From contig NC_090245.1 in NCBI RefSeq assembly GCF_037325665.1, forward strand, positions 71,706,126-71,770,125: a stretch of DNA of 64,000 nt. Reading direction: 5' to 3'. The notes under the pieces were generated by a model. It was not told the origin of the DNA, made no database searches, and saw only the letters and a list, made by a program, of their open reading frames with translations. Made by a program: the position numbers and the translations under genes. The stretch comes from Littorina saxatilis. Lineage: Eukaryota; Mollusca; Gastropoda; Littorinimorpha; Littorinidae. Positions 45,302 through 57,200 of the stretch are shown here, piece by piece (position 1 is the stretch's first letter; every line of letters begins with the position of its first letter).

Positions 45302-46220
45302 AAAGTAGAAATGTGAGTGTCCGATTTTTGTCCATCATTGCAATTATTGAGTGTGATATAGGAAGGAGCAGTGAAGATAAACAGAGCATGGAAACCAATT
45401 TAGTCACAAATTAGGTACAACCAATGTGATGCACTGGTCAAGATTGAGGAAGAAAGCATTGCCTTATACAGTCTAAAAAATATCTGAATCCTTATTAAAC
45501 ATCTGGAAAAAAATCGCTTTTTTAAGACGGGCTTGGACAAAAGGCCGTGGAATTTACACTACTTTATTAGTTTCCAACTAAAACACACATTGTAAAAAAT
45601 ACTGATATAAGTTTAATGCAAATAAGTAAGAATAAACAAAAACAAAAGATACTATGAGAACACAACCTGAAGGAAAAGGAACTAAAACATCAAAGCGCTT
45701 TTAACTGTATGAATCTGACAATAAACGACAAACACATTTTCCGAGCACTTTCATATGCACTAATCTGACATTAAATAACAACACAGTACCTTCCGGCAGA
45801 TTTTCCAAGTTATTCAGATGTCTGCATTTCCACTGTAACTAACCTTTACCACCAATAAGACCAGAACCAGTGTTTCAAACGTAAGTCTTTCAGACACAAA
45901 AATGCACAATGATAGAACTAGAACACACACTGATACTATCCTACTGTTGTATGTGTATCGAATACCAGTCTTGTAGAAATTAAGCAGCAACTTCCGCAAG
46001 CTCTCACACAACAGATTTCACATTCTTCAAAATCACACAATTGCTTTTCAAAAGAACCTGATTGACCAAAAAATAGCAATAAAACCAAGAGAGATTGTAG
46101 TGCATGTTTTTCTCCAAATCTGTGATTACAAGTGATATGACTCAATCAACCATGTAATTTGACTCATGACATTTAGTGCATGTTTTTCTTCAATGCTGTG
46201 ATCAGTATATGACTACCGTA
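45302..46220. other. Intergenic, no feature seen
   Basis: AT-rich DNA without recognisable exon, SINE or inverted repeat. Confidence 0.35.
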
Positions 46221-46224
46221 TTAA

Positions 46225-46858
46225 GGCAATGTGAGGCACTAAAATTACCAAAATGAAACTTGGAGAATACATGGAATAACTTCGTTTTCTGGGTAGTTAT
46301 TGAAGTGACTTATAAAAAGAAATGAAAAATGTGTGAATACTAAAGGACATAGACTGCTGTTGCTATGGAAACTGGCATAAACAGTGCCATATTGGATTTT
46401 TAGGAAACTGTTTTACAACAACATCATACATCAGAAAAGCATAATATTTGGCACAAGGATACACATGACTTGTATCTACAATCATATAGAACGTTTATTT
46501 GACTAAAGACTTCAGTTGAATTTAAAATAATTTTTGAAATATTTTAAGGATTAATGAATATGCAGTTAGAAATTAATTAATCCTTATTTCAAAAATTAAT
46601 TTAAATTCAACTGTAGTCTTTAGTCAAAAAAATTGTTCTATATGATTGTAGATATAAGTCATGTGTATCCTTGTGCCAAATATTGTAAAACCGTTTCCTA
46701 GAAATCCAATATGGCGGCTGTTTCCATAGCAACGGCAGTCTGTGTCCATTAGTATTCACAATTTTTTCATTCATTTTTAAAAGTCTCTTCAATAACTACC
46801 AAGTAAACTAGGTTATTCCATGTATTCTCCAAGTTTCATTTTAGTGCCGCACATTGCC
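46225..46858. mobile_element. Foldback element with TTAA target, 634 bp
   Basis: The whole element is one long inverted repeat. The left arm from GGCAATGTGAGGCACTAAAA is matched by the right arm ending TTTTAGTGCCGCACATTGCC, through GGAGAATACATGGAATAAC, GTTGCTATGGAAAC, CACAAGGATACACATGACTT and GACTAAAGACT. The arms are about 300 bases with a short centre near 46540-46560. TTAA flanks both ends (46221-46224, 46859-46862). Confidence 0.85.
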
Positions 46859-47078
46859 TTAAACGTGCAATTTGACTCATGACTGTTGATTCAGCTGCCC
46901 GGCCCACTGAGGTACACTAGGTGCAAAACATTTTGTGCAATGATTGCCTCCCACAGCAAAAATGACTAGCTCTTCTTGAGTTAAGGCCACATCAAAATGT
47001 TACCACATTGTATGAATAAAACGTGTTTCTAACAAATTCTGAACGTATGACACTCGGACTGCTGCACAGACTGACAAC

Positions 47079-47445
47079 TTTCTTTCTTTATTTGGTGTTT
47101 AACGTCGTTTTCAACCGTTCAAGGTTATATCGCGACGGGGAAAGGGGGGAGATGGGATAGAGCCACTTGTTAATTGTTTCTTGTTCACAAAAGCACCAAT
47201 CAAAAAATTGCTCCAGGGGCTTACAACGTAGTACAATGTATTACCTTACTGGGAGAATGCAAGTTTCCAGTACAAAGGACTTAACATTTCTTACATACTG
47301 CTTGACTAAAATCTTCACAAACATTGACTATATTCTATACAAGAAACACTTAACAAGGGTAAAAGGAGAAACAGAATCCGTTAGTCGCCTCTTACGACAT
47401 GCTGGGGAGCATCGGGTAAATTCTTCCCCCTAACCCGCGGGGGGT
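47079..47445 (-). repeat. SINE (GACGTTAAAC family), full length, perfect TSD
   Basis: Complete copy with the CCCGCGGGG head at the right, flanked by a 12-base duplication CAGACTGACAAC (47067-47078, 47446-47457). Confidence 0.9.
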
Positions 47446-47547
47446 CAGACTGACAACACAAACCTCAATTTGAACACTTACTTTCAATAACTGAAACAAA
47501 ATTGTAGTAAGCTTGTAATTTCTGTTCATGCCTTGCATTGAACAGAT

Positions 47548-47662
47548 GCGCAGGCTGTCTATATGGCAGGGTAAAAACTGTCATGAATGTAAAAACCCAC
47601 TGGTGCAAAAACACGAGTGTGCAAGAGTTTTAACCCGTGAACGCAGAATTAAGAAGAACAAA
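47548..47662 (+). repeat. SINE 3' fragment (GAA family)
   Basis: CAGGCTGTCTATATGGCAGG, GTAAAAACTGTCATGAATG, ACACGAGTG and GTGAACGCAGAA resemble the 3' end of 26437-26829; diverged. Confidence 0.55.
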
Positions 47663-47669
47663 ACCAGAT

Positions 47670-48683
47670 GCGCAGTTCAACTTCAAAATGGGGGTTCAGT
47701 ACAAGGTGCTGACTGTCTTCTGACACATATTTAATACACATTTATTGATATGCTACAGCCGACACCGATCTTGCTGATAAACAGAAGACATCAAAATCTA
47801 CTCTTGAAAAAAAAGAAGCCCAAAATAAACTCAAACAAGACACAAAAGAACCTCAAAAACAACAAAACATGCACAATAATTGAAATGTTAATGAAATTAA
47901 AATACTCATCAATATCTTCGTTGTAAAGGGCTTTTGCTTGTTTCTATAGCTAACTACATTTCAGGACATAAAAATGCAGATGGTATATTGCTCAAAATTT
48001 TAGTCAGTCAAACTGAAAATGTGAACTTATAAAATAAAAAGTATGCAAAGTAGACATTAGTATAGCCATTGCAGAATAATACCAGCAGCTGGCAAGCACA
48101 CAAACAGATCTTGTATCTTCGTAGAAAACAAAAGAAAAGGGCAACCCCAAATATGTGTATATCCCGCTTCCATGTTTTTAGTTCTTGTAGTAAAACATGC
48201 ACACCTGTGCAATATGGAGCGCCAGCATCAGTAACAACAGCATGCTAAAATCCCACTTAAGTAACAGCTTCTCTACTTTACAAAAGTTCATCTTCTCATT
48301 GTTACATAATACACACGCACACACATATATGTAAAACAAAACACACACACACACCAATCAAGAAAAAGCCAATTTCTCTCAACATCTCACCTGTAAACAC
48401 CTGCATGCCCATTTACACACCTTGCCCTCGCTACCTATCGCATCAGTAGGTGCCTGCACCAAGGTGAGCACAAGCGCTCACCGACTAACCAAAAACTCAC
48501 CATGCGAACCATACAGCATCACAGTCTAGACCATAGCCAACACACATGCACACACAACCTTTAAGTTTTTCACACTGCCATTTTTTTCTTAAGCTTCACA
48601 ACACGATGAATTCGCCAATAACACAATCGACAGGTTCAACATACATTCTTTCCCGTGTGATCAACTGTGTACACCACCAAAGA
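47670..48683. other. Intergenic, no feature seen
   Basis: No exon recognised. A short (CA)n-rich patch lies at 48310-48355. Confidence 0.35.
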
Positions 48684-49538
48684 TCTGGCCAGGCTTTTTC
48701 ATGGGAATCTGGCCAAGCTTTCACATGGGAATCTGGCCAGGCTTTTACATGGGAATCTGGCCAGGCTTTTACATGGGAATCGGGCCAAGCTTTCACATGG
48801 GAATCTGGCCAGGCTTTTTCATGGGAATCGGGCCAAGCTTTCACATGGGAATCGGGCCAAGCTTTTTCATGGGAATCGGGCCAAGCTTTTTCATGGGAAT
48901 CGGGCCAAGCTTTCACATGGGAATCGGGCCAAGCTTTTTCATGGGAATCGGGCCAAGCTTTCACATGGGAATCGGGCCAAGCTTTCACATGGGAATCGGG
49001 CCAGGCTTTTTCATGGGAATCTGGCCAGGTTTTTCATGGGAATCTAGCCAGGCTTTTACATGGGAATCTAGCCAGGCTTTTACATGGGAATCTGGCCAGG
49101 CTTTTACATGGGAATCTGGCCAGGCTTTTTCATGGGAATCTGGCCAGCTTTTACATGGGAATCTGGTCAGGCGTTTTCATGGGAATCTGGCCAGCTTTTA
49201 CATGGGAATCTGGCCAGGATTTTACATGGGAATCGGGCCAGCTTTTACATGGGAATCTGGCCAGCTTTTACATGGGAATATGGCCAGGCTTTTTCATGGG
49301 AATCCGGCCAGGCTTTTTCATGGGAATCTGGCCAGCTTTTACATGGGAATCTGGCCAAGCTTTTACATGGGAATCTGGCCAAGCTTTTACAAGGGAATCT
49401 CGCCAGCTTTTACATGGGAATCTGGCCAAGCTTTTACAAGGGAATCTCGCCAGCTTTTACATGGGAATCTGGCCAGGCTATTACATGGAAATCTGGCCAA
49501 GCTTTTACATGGGAATCTCGCCAAGCTTTTACATGGGA
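48684..49538 (+). repeat. 24-bp minisatellite, about 36 units
   Basis: Unit TCTGGCCAGGCTTTTACATG plus GGAA, with some 23-base units. A central block (about 48778-49016) has GGGCC instead of TGGCC and alternates CTTTCACATG with CTTTTTCATG, a higher-order pattern. Because 24 is a multiple of 3 and the unit lacks stops, several frames are open: more than 300 codons in two + frames and 130 codons on the - strand. No gene structure supports translation. Confidence 0.95.
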
Positions 49539-49736
49539 TGAAAGCATCACTTGATCACATAGCAAAGTTCAATTACTCGCTAGCTGAGTGGGACATTTTT
49601 GTCCAATTGTGTTTAAAACTGACAACAGCGTCAAGAAGCAAAATTAATTCAGTAAGAAATTCCAGCTCTGCACAGATAACTGCCTGGCTGTTGATTTTTG
49701 GCATGTGTTGAAATGGAAGGATGCTATTGTACGCTG

Positions 49737-49873
49737 TTTGTATTGTTTACAAAAATATGACATTTTACACAGATCCAGACAGTCAGTGTTTCCCCGAGAC
49801 TACACCAGCGGTCAAGGTGAACAATGACTGTCGAGATCTGTGTAAAATATCTTATTTTGGTCAACAATACAAA
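49737..49873. repeat. Hairpin MITE, about 137 bp
   Basis: TTTGTATTGTTTACAAAAAT...ATTTTACACAGATC..GACAGTCA is inverted as TGACTGTCGAGATCTGTGTAAAAT...AACAATACAAA, about 50 bases per arm, with a loop of about 33 bases containing CACCAGCGGTCAAGG. Confidence 0.75.
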
Positions 49874-50108
49874 TAACATTTATGTATTTTTCGATTTTAG
49901 TTAAAATTCATTTTATTCTTTACGATTGAAAGCACACAAACATGCACTGTTTTGTAGTCTGGGCTAACCGCCTAAATAGGAGTTTTTGTCCGACTCTGAC
50001 CTGACATGGCTCAAAGAAGGGAAATCCAATGTTCAATCAATACATGTGAAAGCCTAGAAAGCTCAGTTGTGGTGCATGTGTAAGGTGGTCGACCTGGGAA
50101 AGACGGTA

Positions 50109-50388
50109 ACCGGCACGGTTGGCCAAGTGGTAAGGCGTCCGCCCCGTGATCGGGAGATCGTGGGTTCGAACCCCGGCCGGGTCATACCTAAGACTTTAAA
50201 ATTGGCAATCTAGTGGTTGCTCCGCCTGGTGTCTGGCATTATGGGGTTAGTGCTAGGACTGGTTGGTGAAGCCTGTGCTGCGACTTCTGTCTTGTGTGTG
50301 GCGCACGTTATATGTCAAAGCAGCACCGCCCTGATATGGCCCTTCGTGGTCGGCTGGGCGTTAAGCAAACAAACAAGCAAACAAACAA
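50109..50388 (+). repeat. tRNA-headed SINE, CGTTAAGC module, AAAC tail
   Basis: Head GGTTGGCCAAGTGGTAAGGC (A-box) and GTGGGTTCGAACCCCGG (perfect B-box). The 3' module is GATATGGCCCTTCGTGGTCG, GGCTGGGCGTTAAGC and (AAAC)n. It is flanked by an 11-base duplication GAAAGACGGTA (50098-50108, 50389-50399). Confidence 0.9.
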
Positions 50389-50399
50389 GAAAGACGGTA

Positions 50400-52795
50400 T
50401 CTTGACATCACAATTCAGTAACAACCCGTTGCAAAGTATGTGACTGAAAGACCACTCAAAGACCGTCACTTCTAAACTACTCTTCATGTCCTAAAACAGA
50501 AGGCAGTCGTTCCCACAACACTCCATTGCGCATGCTGAGTTTTCAAATTCCCGCGGAGGAATAGCCTTGGATAGTGAATTTGTCATGGTTCAAGCCATTA
50601 AGCTAAAACAAAATTCCTTCATAAGTTAGAAGCTACTACTCATCTAGCCACCATTGCCCAAGGAAACTCACTTTCAAACGAGCAATAATTCTGTAAAAAG
50701 AAATTCAGCTGCTTGAATACCCAAACAAATTTGGACACACAATTGCCAGCAGATACACTTCTTTCTGTTATCATGATGCAGTTTAACCTTGCATTTGCAC
50801 ACAAAGGTGGCAATACTTAACTAAACAAAGTTACAAAATGTTACAGGTCAAATAAAATTGATAGCTCACCTATCAGCTTAAAACTGCACACGGGTGTTCT
50901 AGCTGACACTGCGAAGAACCATGGGAATTAAGTCAACAACACAATACTAGATTCCTCATACTACAACAACACTATTTTGCCCAAAACAACAATCCGTCCC
51001 TGTCAGGGTAAAACACTATGGCAACAAAAGCTTCATCTTGTGCAAGAAGTGGAAAGAGAACATGTGAATCCTCACAGCACACGGTAACACTGCAAACAGT
51101 TAGATGTCAACCATATGTTACATACATGTACTGGCCACAAGGGGAATACACACTGATGTCCCCTGCAGTATGTGCAAGGAAAAAAATCTCCCAACTTCAG
51201 CAGTTGTGCGATATCAAGCTGGAAGACTTCAAAAAATTACCAAATAGGAGTATTTCACACAATTACAACCTTGGAAATAAACACCCAATTAACCTCTTCA
51301 CTGCCACAGTATAACAGCATTTTGGTATTGCTGTGCGCCAGGGCAAAATTTCGCTTTCTTCGGTAGGTTCACTAATCTGTTCACTGCTCGATCATTTATT
51401 GAGATATCTCTTAGATCTTTGGCATGTGTTTTGCTTATACCCTTGGCTATTACAGGATGACATGATCATTGGACTTTGTTTGTGATTGTTATAGTAAAAA
51501 TTGATATAATGACCATTGTTGTCAAAAATTACAGTTTCCGGACTTACACACACACACAGATTGCAGCACATAAAACCACACAAAACACTGCTAAAACTGG
51601 TGTCAAACATCAGGTACTCACATTACAGCCCATAAAAGTATTCTTCTGTGTGGTAATCCATAAATCACTTCTTGTAGAGCTTCCAGAACACTGTATCGCT
51701 TGAAAACAGGTCTACGAGTTGAGGTCGGACTTTCAGCCGCCATTGTGAATACTAACAAGTCTTGGCAAAGTGGTGAGCTGTCAACACGTGGTATAGTAGC
51801 TTATCCGAACGGTCTATGGGAAAGAACTGTGTTTAGAACCCCTACAAGTACTTGGACAGTGGTTACCTCCCATTTAGTTTTCAGAAATGTCCTGAAATGT
51901 TGGTGACACAAATCCCACGTATGAGATGCGGTTATGGGCGTACGACAAACCAAAAATGACCACGTATTACATACGGGGTGGGCAGTGAAGGGGTTAAAAG
52001 TATGCCATACAAAAAATCTATGTAAAATCAGGATACTCAGTTCTTGTATTAGAAGGCTGAATCCACATAAAGTGTGTCCTTTCCTCCCAACACTGAACTT
52101 GATTTTCAATAACGCACACTACTATGGGCTGAGCTACATACATATTTATCACCAGTTAGCTAGTGCCTGTTTATGGCTGACCATACAGCTGTCACCTCAA
52201 ACTTTTCAGGAAAAAAACACCCGCAGAAGTTGTCTTTTCCTCTTAGTTCAAACTGAGTACAGATCAAAAACTGGACATTCCAGCATACAAAAGATGTTGT
52301 TCTCTTCCAGCAGAACTGACAACTCATAATTACTCAGCTAGTCCAGAAATGATGATATCAGAATTGCCCCCGTTCACGAGTGATTTGTCTCTGATGCTGC
52401 AGTTTGAACTTATGGCCATGTGCTAAAGCAAAAAGGAGTGGGAAACTGGAATGACATTTGCTATCAAACTTTAAGTACATGGGATAGCAAATGAGTTTGC
52501 TGGAAAATGCAGTCTATGGCAATTATTAACGGAACAAGCCTCAAATTCATTTCAAAATTTGATCAACGAATATGGCAGCTAACTTTATAACAAAACAACC
52601 ACGAGTCATTTGCAGCTGCAGATAGCCAAATGGTAGGCTAGAGCTGTAACTGTCTGTGAAAATAAGAACATCAAAACAAACTAATGTAGTTTTCAGTAAA
52701 AAAGAATAAGAACTAGACGGACACACTTGTCATGAGAAGAGTTCACACCTGAATGCGTGCTTTCAGGTAGGGGTGTGTTATGATATTACGTCATT
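50400..52795. other. Intergenic, no feature seen
   Basis: No coding exon, SINE or inverted repeat recognised over about 2.4 kb. Confidence 0.35.
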
Positions 52796-52801
52796 TTGTG
52801 A

Positions 52802-52846
52802 TGACGTCACGTGGCTGTCATATGGCGCGAAACTGATAACCACGTG
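52802..52846. promoter_or_regulatory. CRE/E-box cluster
   Basis: A palindromic CRE TGACGTCA (52802-52809) overlaps the E-box CACGTG (52808-52813), and a second CACGTG lies at 52841-52846. No transcript start is identified nearby, and TGACGTCA also occurs in local repeats, so a regulatory role is speculative. Confidence 0.3.
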
Positions 52847-53008
52847 ATCGCGCACCACTCTTGGAAGTCGCCATCTTTCTGTTAGGTTCTGTTTAGTTCT
52901 GGGGTTAGTTCATGATGCTGCAAGAGTTAAATAAATGTATGCCCACAGTTAACAACACCTTGAGTCATTGTGAGTGGAAGTAACACAAACATAGTGCTGG
53001 TCCAAACA

Positions 53009-53440
53009 GTGGATACTCTCCCACTAAACTTGAGTGTGGATACTCTCCCACTAAACTTGAGTGTGGATACTCTCCCACTAAACTTGAGTGTGGATGCTCT
53101 TCCACTAAACTTGAGTGTGGATACTCTCCCACTAAACTTGAGTGTGGATGCTCTTCCACTAAACTTGAGTGTGGATACTCTCCCACTAAACTTGAGTGTG
53201 GATACTCTCCCACTAAACTTGAGTGTGGATACTCTCCCACTAAACTTGAGTGTGGATACTCTCCCACTAAACTTGAGTGTGGATACTCTCCCACTAAACT
53301 TGAGTGTGGATACTCTCCCACTAAACTTGAGTGTGGATACTCTCCCACTAAACTTGAGTGTGGATACTCTCCCACTAAACTTGAGTGTGGATACTCTCCC
53401 ACTAAACTTGAGTGTGGATGCTCTTCCACTAAACTTGAGA
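53009..53440 (+). repeat. 27-bp minisatellite, exactly 16 units
   Basis: Unit GTGGATACTCTCCCACTAAA with CTTGAGT. Units 4, 6 and 16 carry the same two linked changes (GATGCTCTTCC in place of GATACTCTCCC); the other units appear identical apart from the final base of the last. The open frames it creates on both strands are a property of the repeat, not evidence of a gene. Confidence 0.97.
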
Positions 53441-54299
53441 CAACAATAACCGAAGTAGAATGGAATTATAATACTTTTCACTGCTAAACACAACCAAATA
53501 ACTGATGAGAGCTTTGTGTACAAGTGGACAGATTTAGGTTACACAGTTCTTTTTTAAACTGCTTTTGCTGAAAAAGTGTTCACCAATAAACTTAAGTCAA
53601 TGATATGATAAAACTGTACAAAAACATCCCCATCTTGTTGATCAAGTATAAATAAAACTGAGTTAAAACTGTGTTAAATAACTTATAAAATATAGTAGTT
53701 CAAAGAAGTCATTAAAGAATTCACAAAATGTTGACAAATAAATTTATAACTGAAGCTTAAATGTCACTGATATTCATCTTTTCAGCTTGCTTTCAAAGAA
53801 GTGTTAAAAGTATTTGCAATGTTGACAGATGAGTTTATAACTGAAGTTTAAATGCCACTGATATTCATCTTTTTAGTTTGCTACCAACAGAACATCAAGT
53901 CATCCAAGGTTCAACAGCAAAGCCTCAGTTCAGTTGTCTTGCAGTCTGAGAAGAGTGCAAATCCAGTCATCGAGAACAAGCGTTTAACCCTTCCACTGAT
54001 CAAAACTTCTGCCACCACAGAGACCCGACTCTTACTACAGCAAAACCGCTGAGACCCTCCATTTTAAGATTCTCTGTGGAATAATACCAGCATTTCTCAG
54101 TCTTTCTCTTCATAGCGTCAGTCCCTTTTTCCACTTCTTCTCTCTTGAGGCCTAACTTGTCCATATTTGTTAAGGACCAGTATGTCGGTACCACTGTATT
54201 CACACTCTTCCCTCGCCTCACAGTTCCAAGAAACCCCCCTTCAACACCTTGTCACAGCTGCATAACAAAACACCTCCCCTGTCAGCCACAAGGCCAGTG

Positions 54300-57200
54300 C
54301 TAGCTGTGCGACTCTTTGCGGATGGAGGAGATGATCTGCTCGTGGAGGTCATACATCTCGGTGATCTTTGACCCCAAGGTCTCCTGCAGGGAGAGGATCT
54401 CGCGTGACTCTGACTCGCGACCGGCGCGAGAGTCCTGTAGCTGCCTCTGGAGGTCCTGCACCTTGACCGACATGCAGTGGTTCTCTTCCTCCAAGTCCTG
54501 TGGGAACATAGTGACACTGGTGTCAAATAAGTCCTCATAGCCAACAAGGGAAAACAATTAAGCAGACGCAAAGCTATTTTTGAAAGTACAGTAAAACCCC
54601 CCTTTTAAGACCTAAAAGAAAATCGGAGAAAATCAGGTCTTAACAAGGAGGGAGTCTTAGAACGGAAGTGAATTTGCAGAGGCTACATATAGTATGAAGA
54701 GAACATCTGAAAAAGCAAGGTCTTAAAGGAGGGGGGGGGGGGGGAGGTCTTACATAGGGGGTCTTAACAGGGGGGTTCCACTGTATATATGTAACTGTCT
54801 TCCCCCTGACAACCAGTATGGTTCACTTACACGACACTGAAGAGATTCACTCAAACAGACTTTATGGTATTCATCAAAAGTGTGAAAATAAGTCTGTCTC
54901 ATGAGAATTGAAAATTCCTTAGTAAAACAGTACATAAAAAAAGCCAAACACTGTCAGAACCGATGATCTGATCAGAACAAAAAAACACTGCACAAACAGC
55001 TAAGCAACACAGAAGACTTAATTTAAAGGTTGTCAGTCAAAGCTTCTTAAAGTACTTCACCTGAATTCGCCTCTGATGTGTGGATGCCTGTGTGTCTCGT
55101 AAAGATGCATCTTCCAGCTGTTTACTGAGCTGAACAATTTCCTGAAAAAAACCAATTTGGAATCAGAAATAACATCTTACACAGCATTTAATATAATTTT
55201 TCAACAACAAAATGAGCTCTTGAATAAACATTTTCCTCTCTTTTTACTTTAAAAAAAAATCCTACAAATGCAGTTTTCTGAACCCTAAATCCTACACACA
55301 AAAAATGATTCCGATAGGCAAAAGATTTACAAGTGGTGCAGAAATGAACATGTCTTTCTGTTAACAAGTTACTGAAGCTTAAAGTGCAATAATTTATTAT
55401 CTGAACATTGCATGAAACTACTAAGAGCGTTTAGTACATTCATTCATTTGAAGAGATGCAGCGGTATACCGAAAAAATTTACATACATAAAGAATACCAG
55501 TTCGACCCAGTAGAGGAAACGCGAACTGGTATTCTTTATGTATATCCGTAGCAATCAACAGAAACACCCAAATACTATCATGGCAAGGAGGTTTTTTCCC
55601 CACTGCTGGGGACATTTGGATAGATAGGAGCACGTGAAGGCAGACCACTTACAACACCTCATTTTAGTTCTAGAAAGACATGAAGTAAAGAGTCTGGTGC
55701 TGTGTATGGCTACATTGCATTTATGGAAAACTACCCAGCCAAACTCGCATGCTATAATATTGGTATATCGGTACAAAATACTGGTACTACACAAATAAAC
55801 CAAAATAAAACCGGCATGGGAATTTATAACGGTACACAGCTCTCTTTATTTGTGTGTGTGTGTGTGTGTGCGGGTGTGTGTGTGCAGTTGTGTGTGTGTG
55901 TGTTTCATGCGACTCCTCCATCAAAGATTTACAAACAAGCACGGAGCATTCGGCTAACCTGTTGCTGTGAGTTGTTGCTTTGTCGTAACCGCGACGTTTC
56001 CTCGTTCAAGGCGTGCAACTCTTGCTGCAACAACTTGGAGTTGGCCCCACCTTCATGATCCTTGTCAGATGCCTGTGAAAAAATAGACAACAGTGAAAGA
56101 AAACATCGTACTAATACACATACCATAAACAAATAGAGTAAAACAGTTAGACTCATGTAAATGGTATTTCTGACGGCGGTCCCTTCCACTCTATTTTGTT
56201 TGCACAGTTCACAAAACAAAGCACAAAACAAAGACACAACAAGAAGCGCAATTGCTCCAACGACTCGCCTTCATCATACATAATATTAATATGAATCAGA
56301 AGCTGCCCTAGCTCCATAAACATTCAAGAAAATGATAATGTCCTACTTATTGAACTCACTGTGACCTTGAAATTTGACAGGATCAGACAGACTTGCGTTA
56401 TGTCTAGATGTCATCAAACCTTGGAAGTGACGTTTTAAAGCTCTAGCTTTAAAATCGTCATAGAAAATAAGAATTGTCCATGTTCTTAACCAAATATGAC
56501 CCTGCAGTGACCATGACATTGCTACCAGGGTCAATCAAGCTTGCCTTATGCTTGAAGGCCATCAACCCCTGGAAGTGTAGGAAGTTTGAAAGCTCTAAGC
56601 TGTAATAATGTGCCACCATCGTATTCAGAACAGGAACCACTTACCTATATGTTAAAAAAATTCCATGAAAACTACAGGCATGCATTTATTCTAATCTATG
56701 TTGCAGCCTCACAAGACTGTTTCCATGCGTGCTAAATAGTTTACCAGAAAATGCACTTTCACTCAGTGTGAGAGAGTCACAAAGCCGTCCCTGGCGTGGA
56801 ATTTTCTGTGTGTCTGAACAAACAACCCAGCTAGGGAAGCAATTAACTTGTAAGAATGTTGATGGATTCTCCACTTCAGTTTGCTTGTTTGCTTGTACAA
56901 TTGATTGCACGCTGTGAGAAGTGAGCTGATTCCCTTGAGCACATCTAGCAGCCTTGTGTAAATGCTTGGAAGTAGGAATGCATGACTGGAATTCTGAACA
57001 GCTTCTGTACACACGTCACCACCCAGTTTCCTGGAAAAGGAGCATGCATATCGTGACTGTCCCTATCCAAGCATCCCACCCAACCTCCTTCCTGAATGAC
57101 CAAATCTCCCCTGAAAGCGGCGTATGGCTGACTGTGTGGCGGGGTAACAACGGTCATACACAAAAAAACCTGTGGGAGTTTCAGCCCATGAACGAAGAAG

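Noticed and set aside
48546-49711. Repetitive secreted or structural protein gene
   Set aside because: Frames switch between 24- and 23-base units, there is no signal peptide, and no flanking exon or splice structure. Better explained as a minisatellite.
52767-52987. Possible solo LTR
   Set aside because: A TG...CA-like outline, AATAAA and promoter-like motifs are suggestive, but no clear target duplication or partner sequence is visible.
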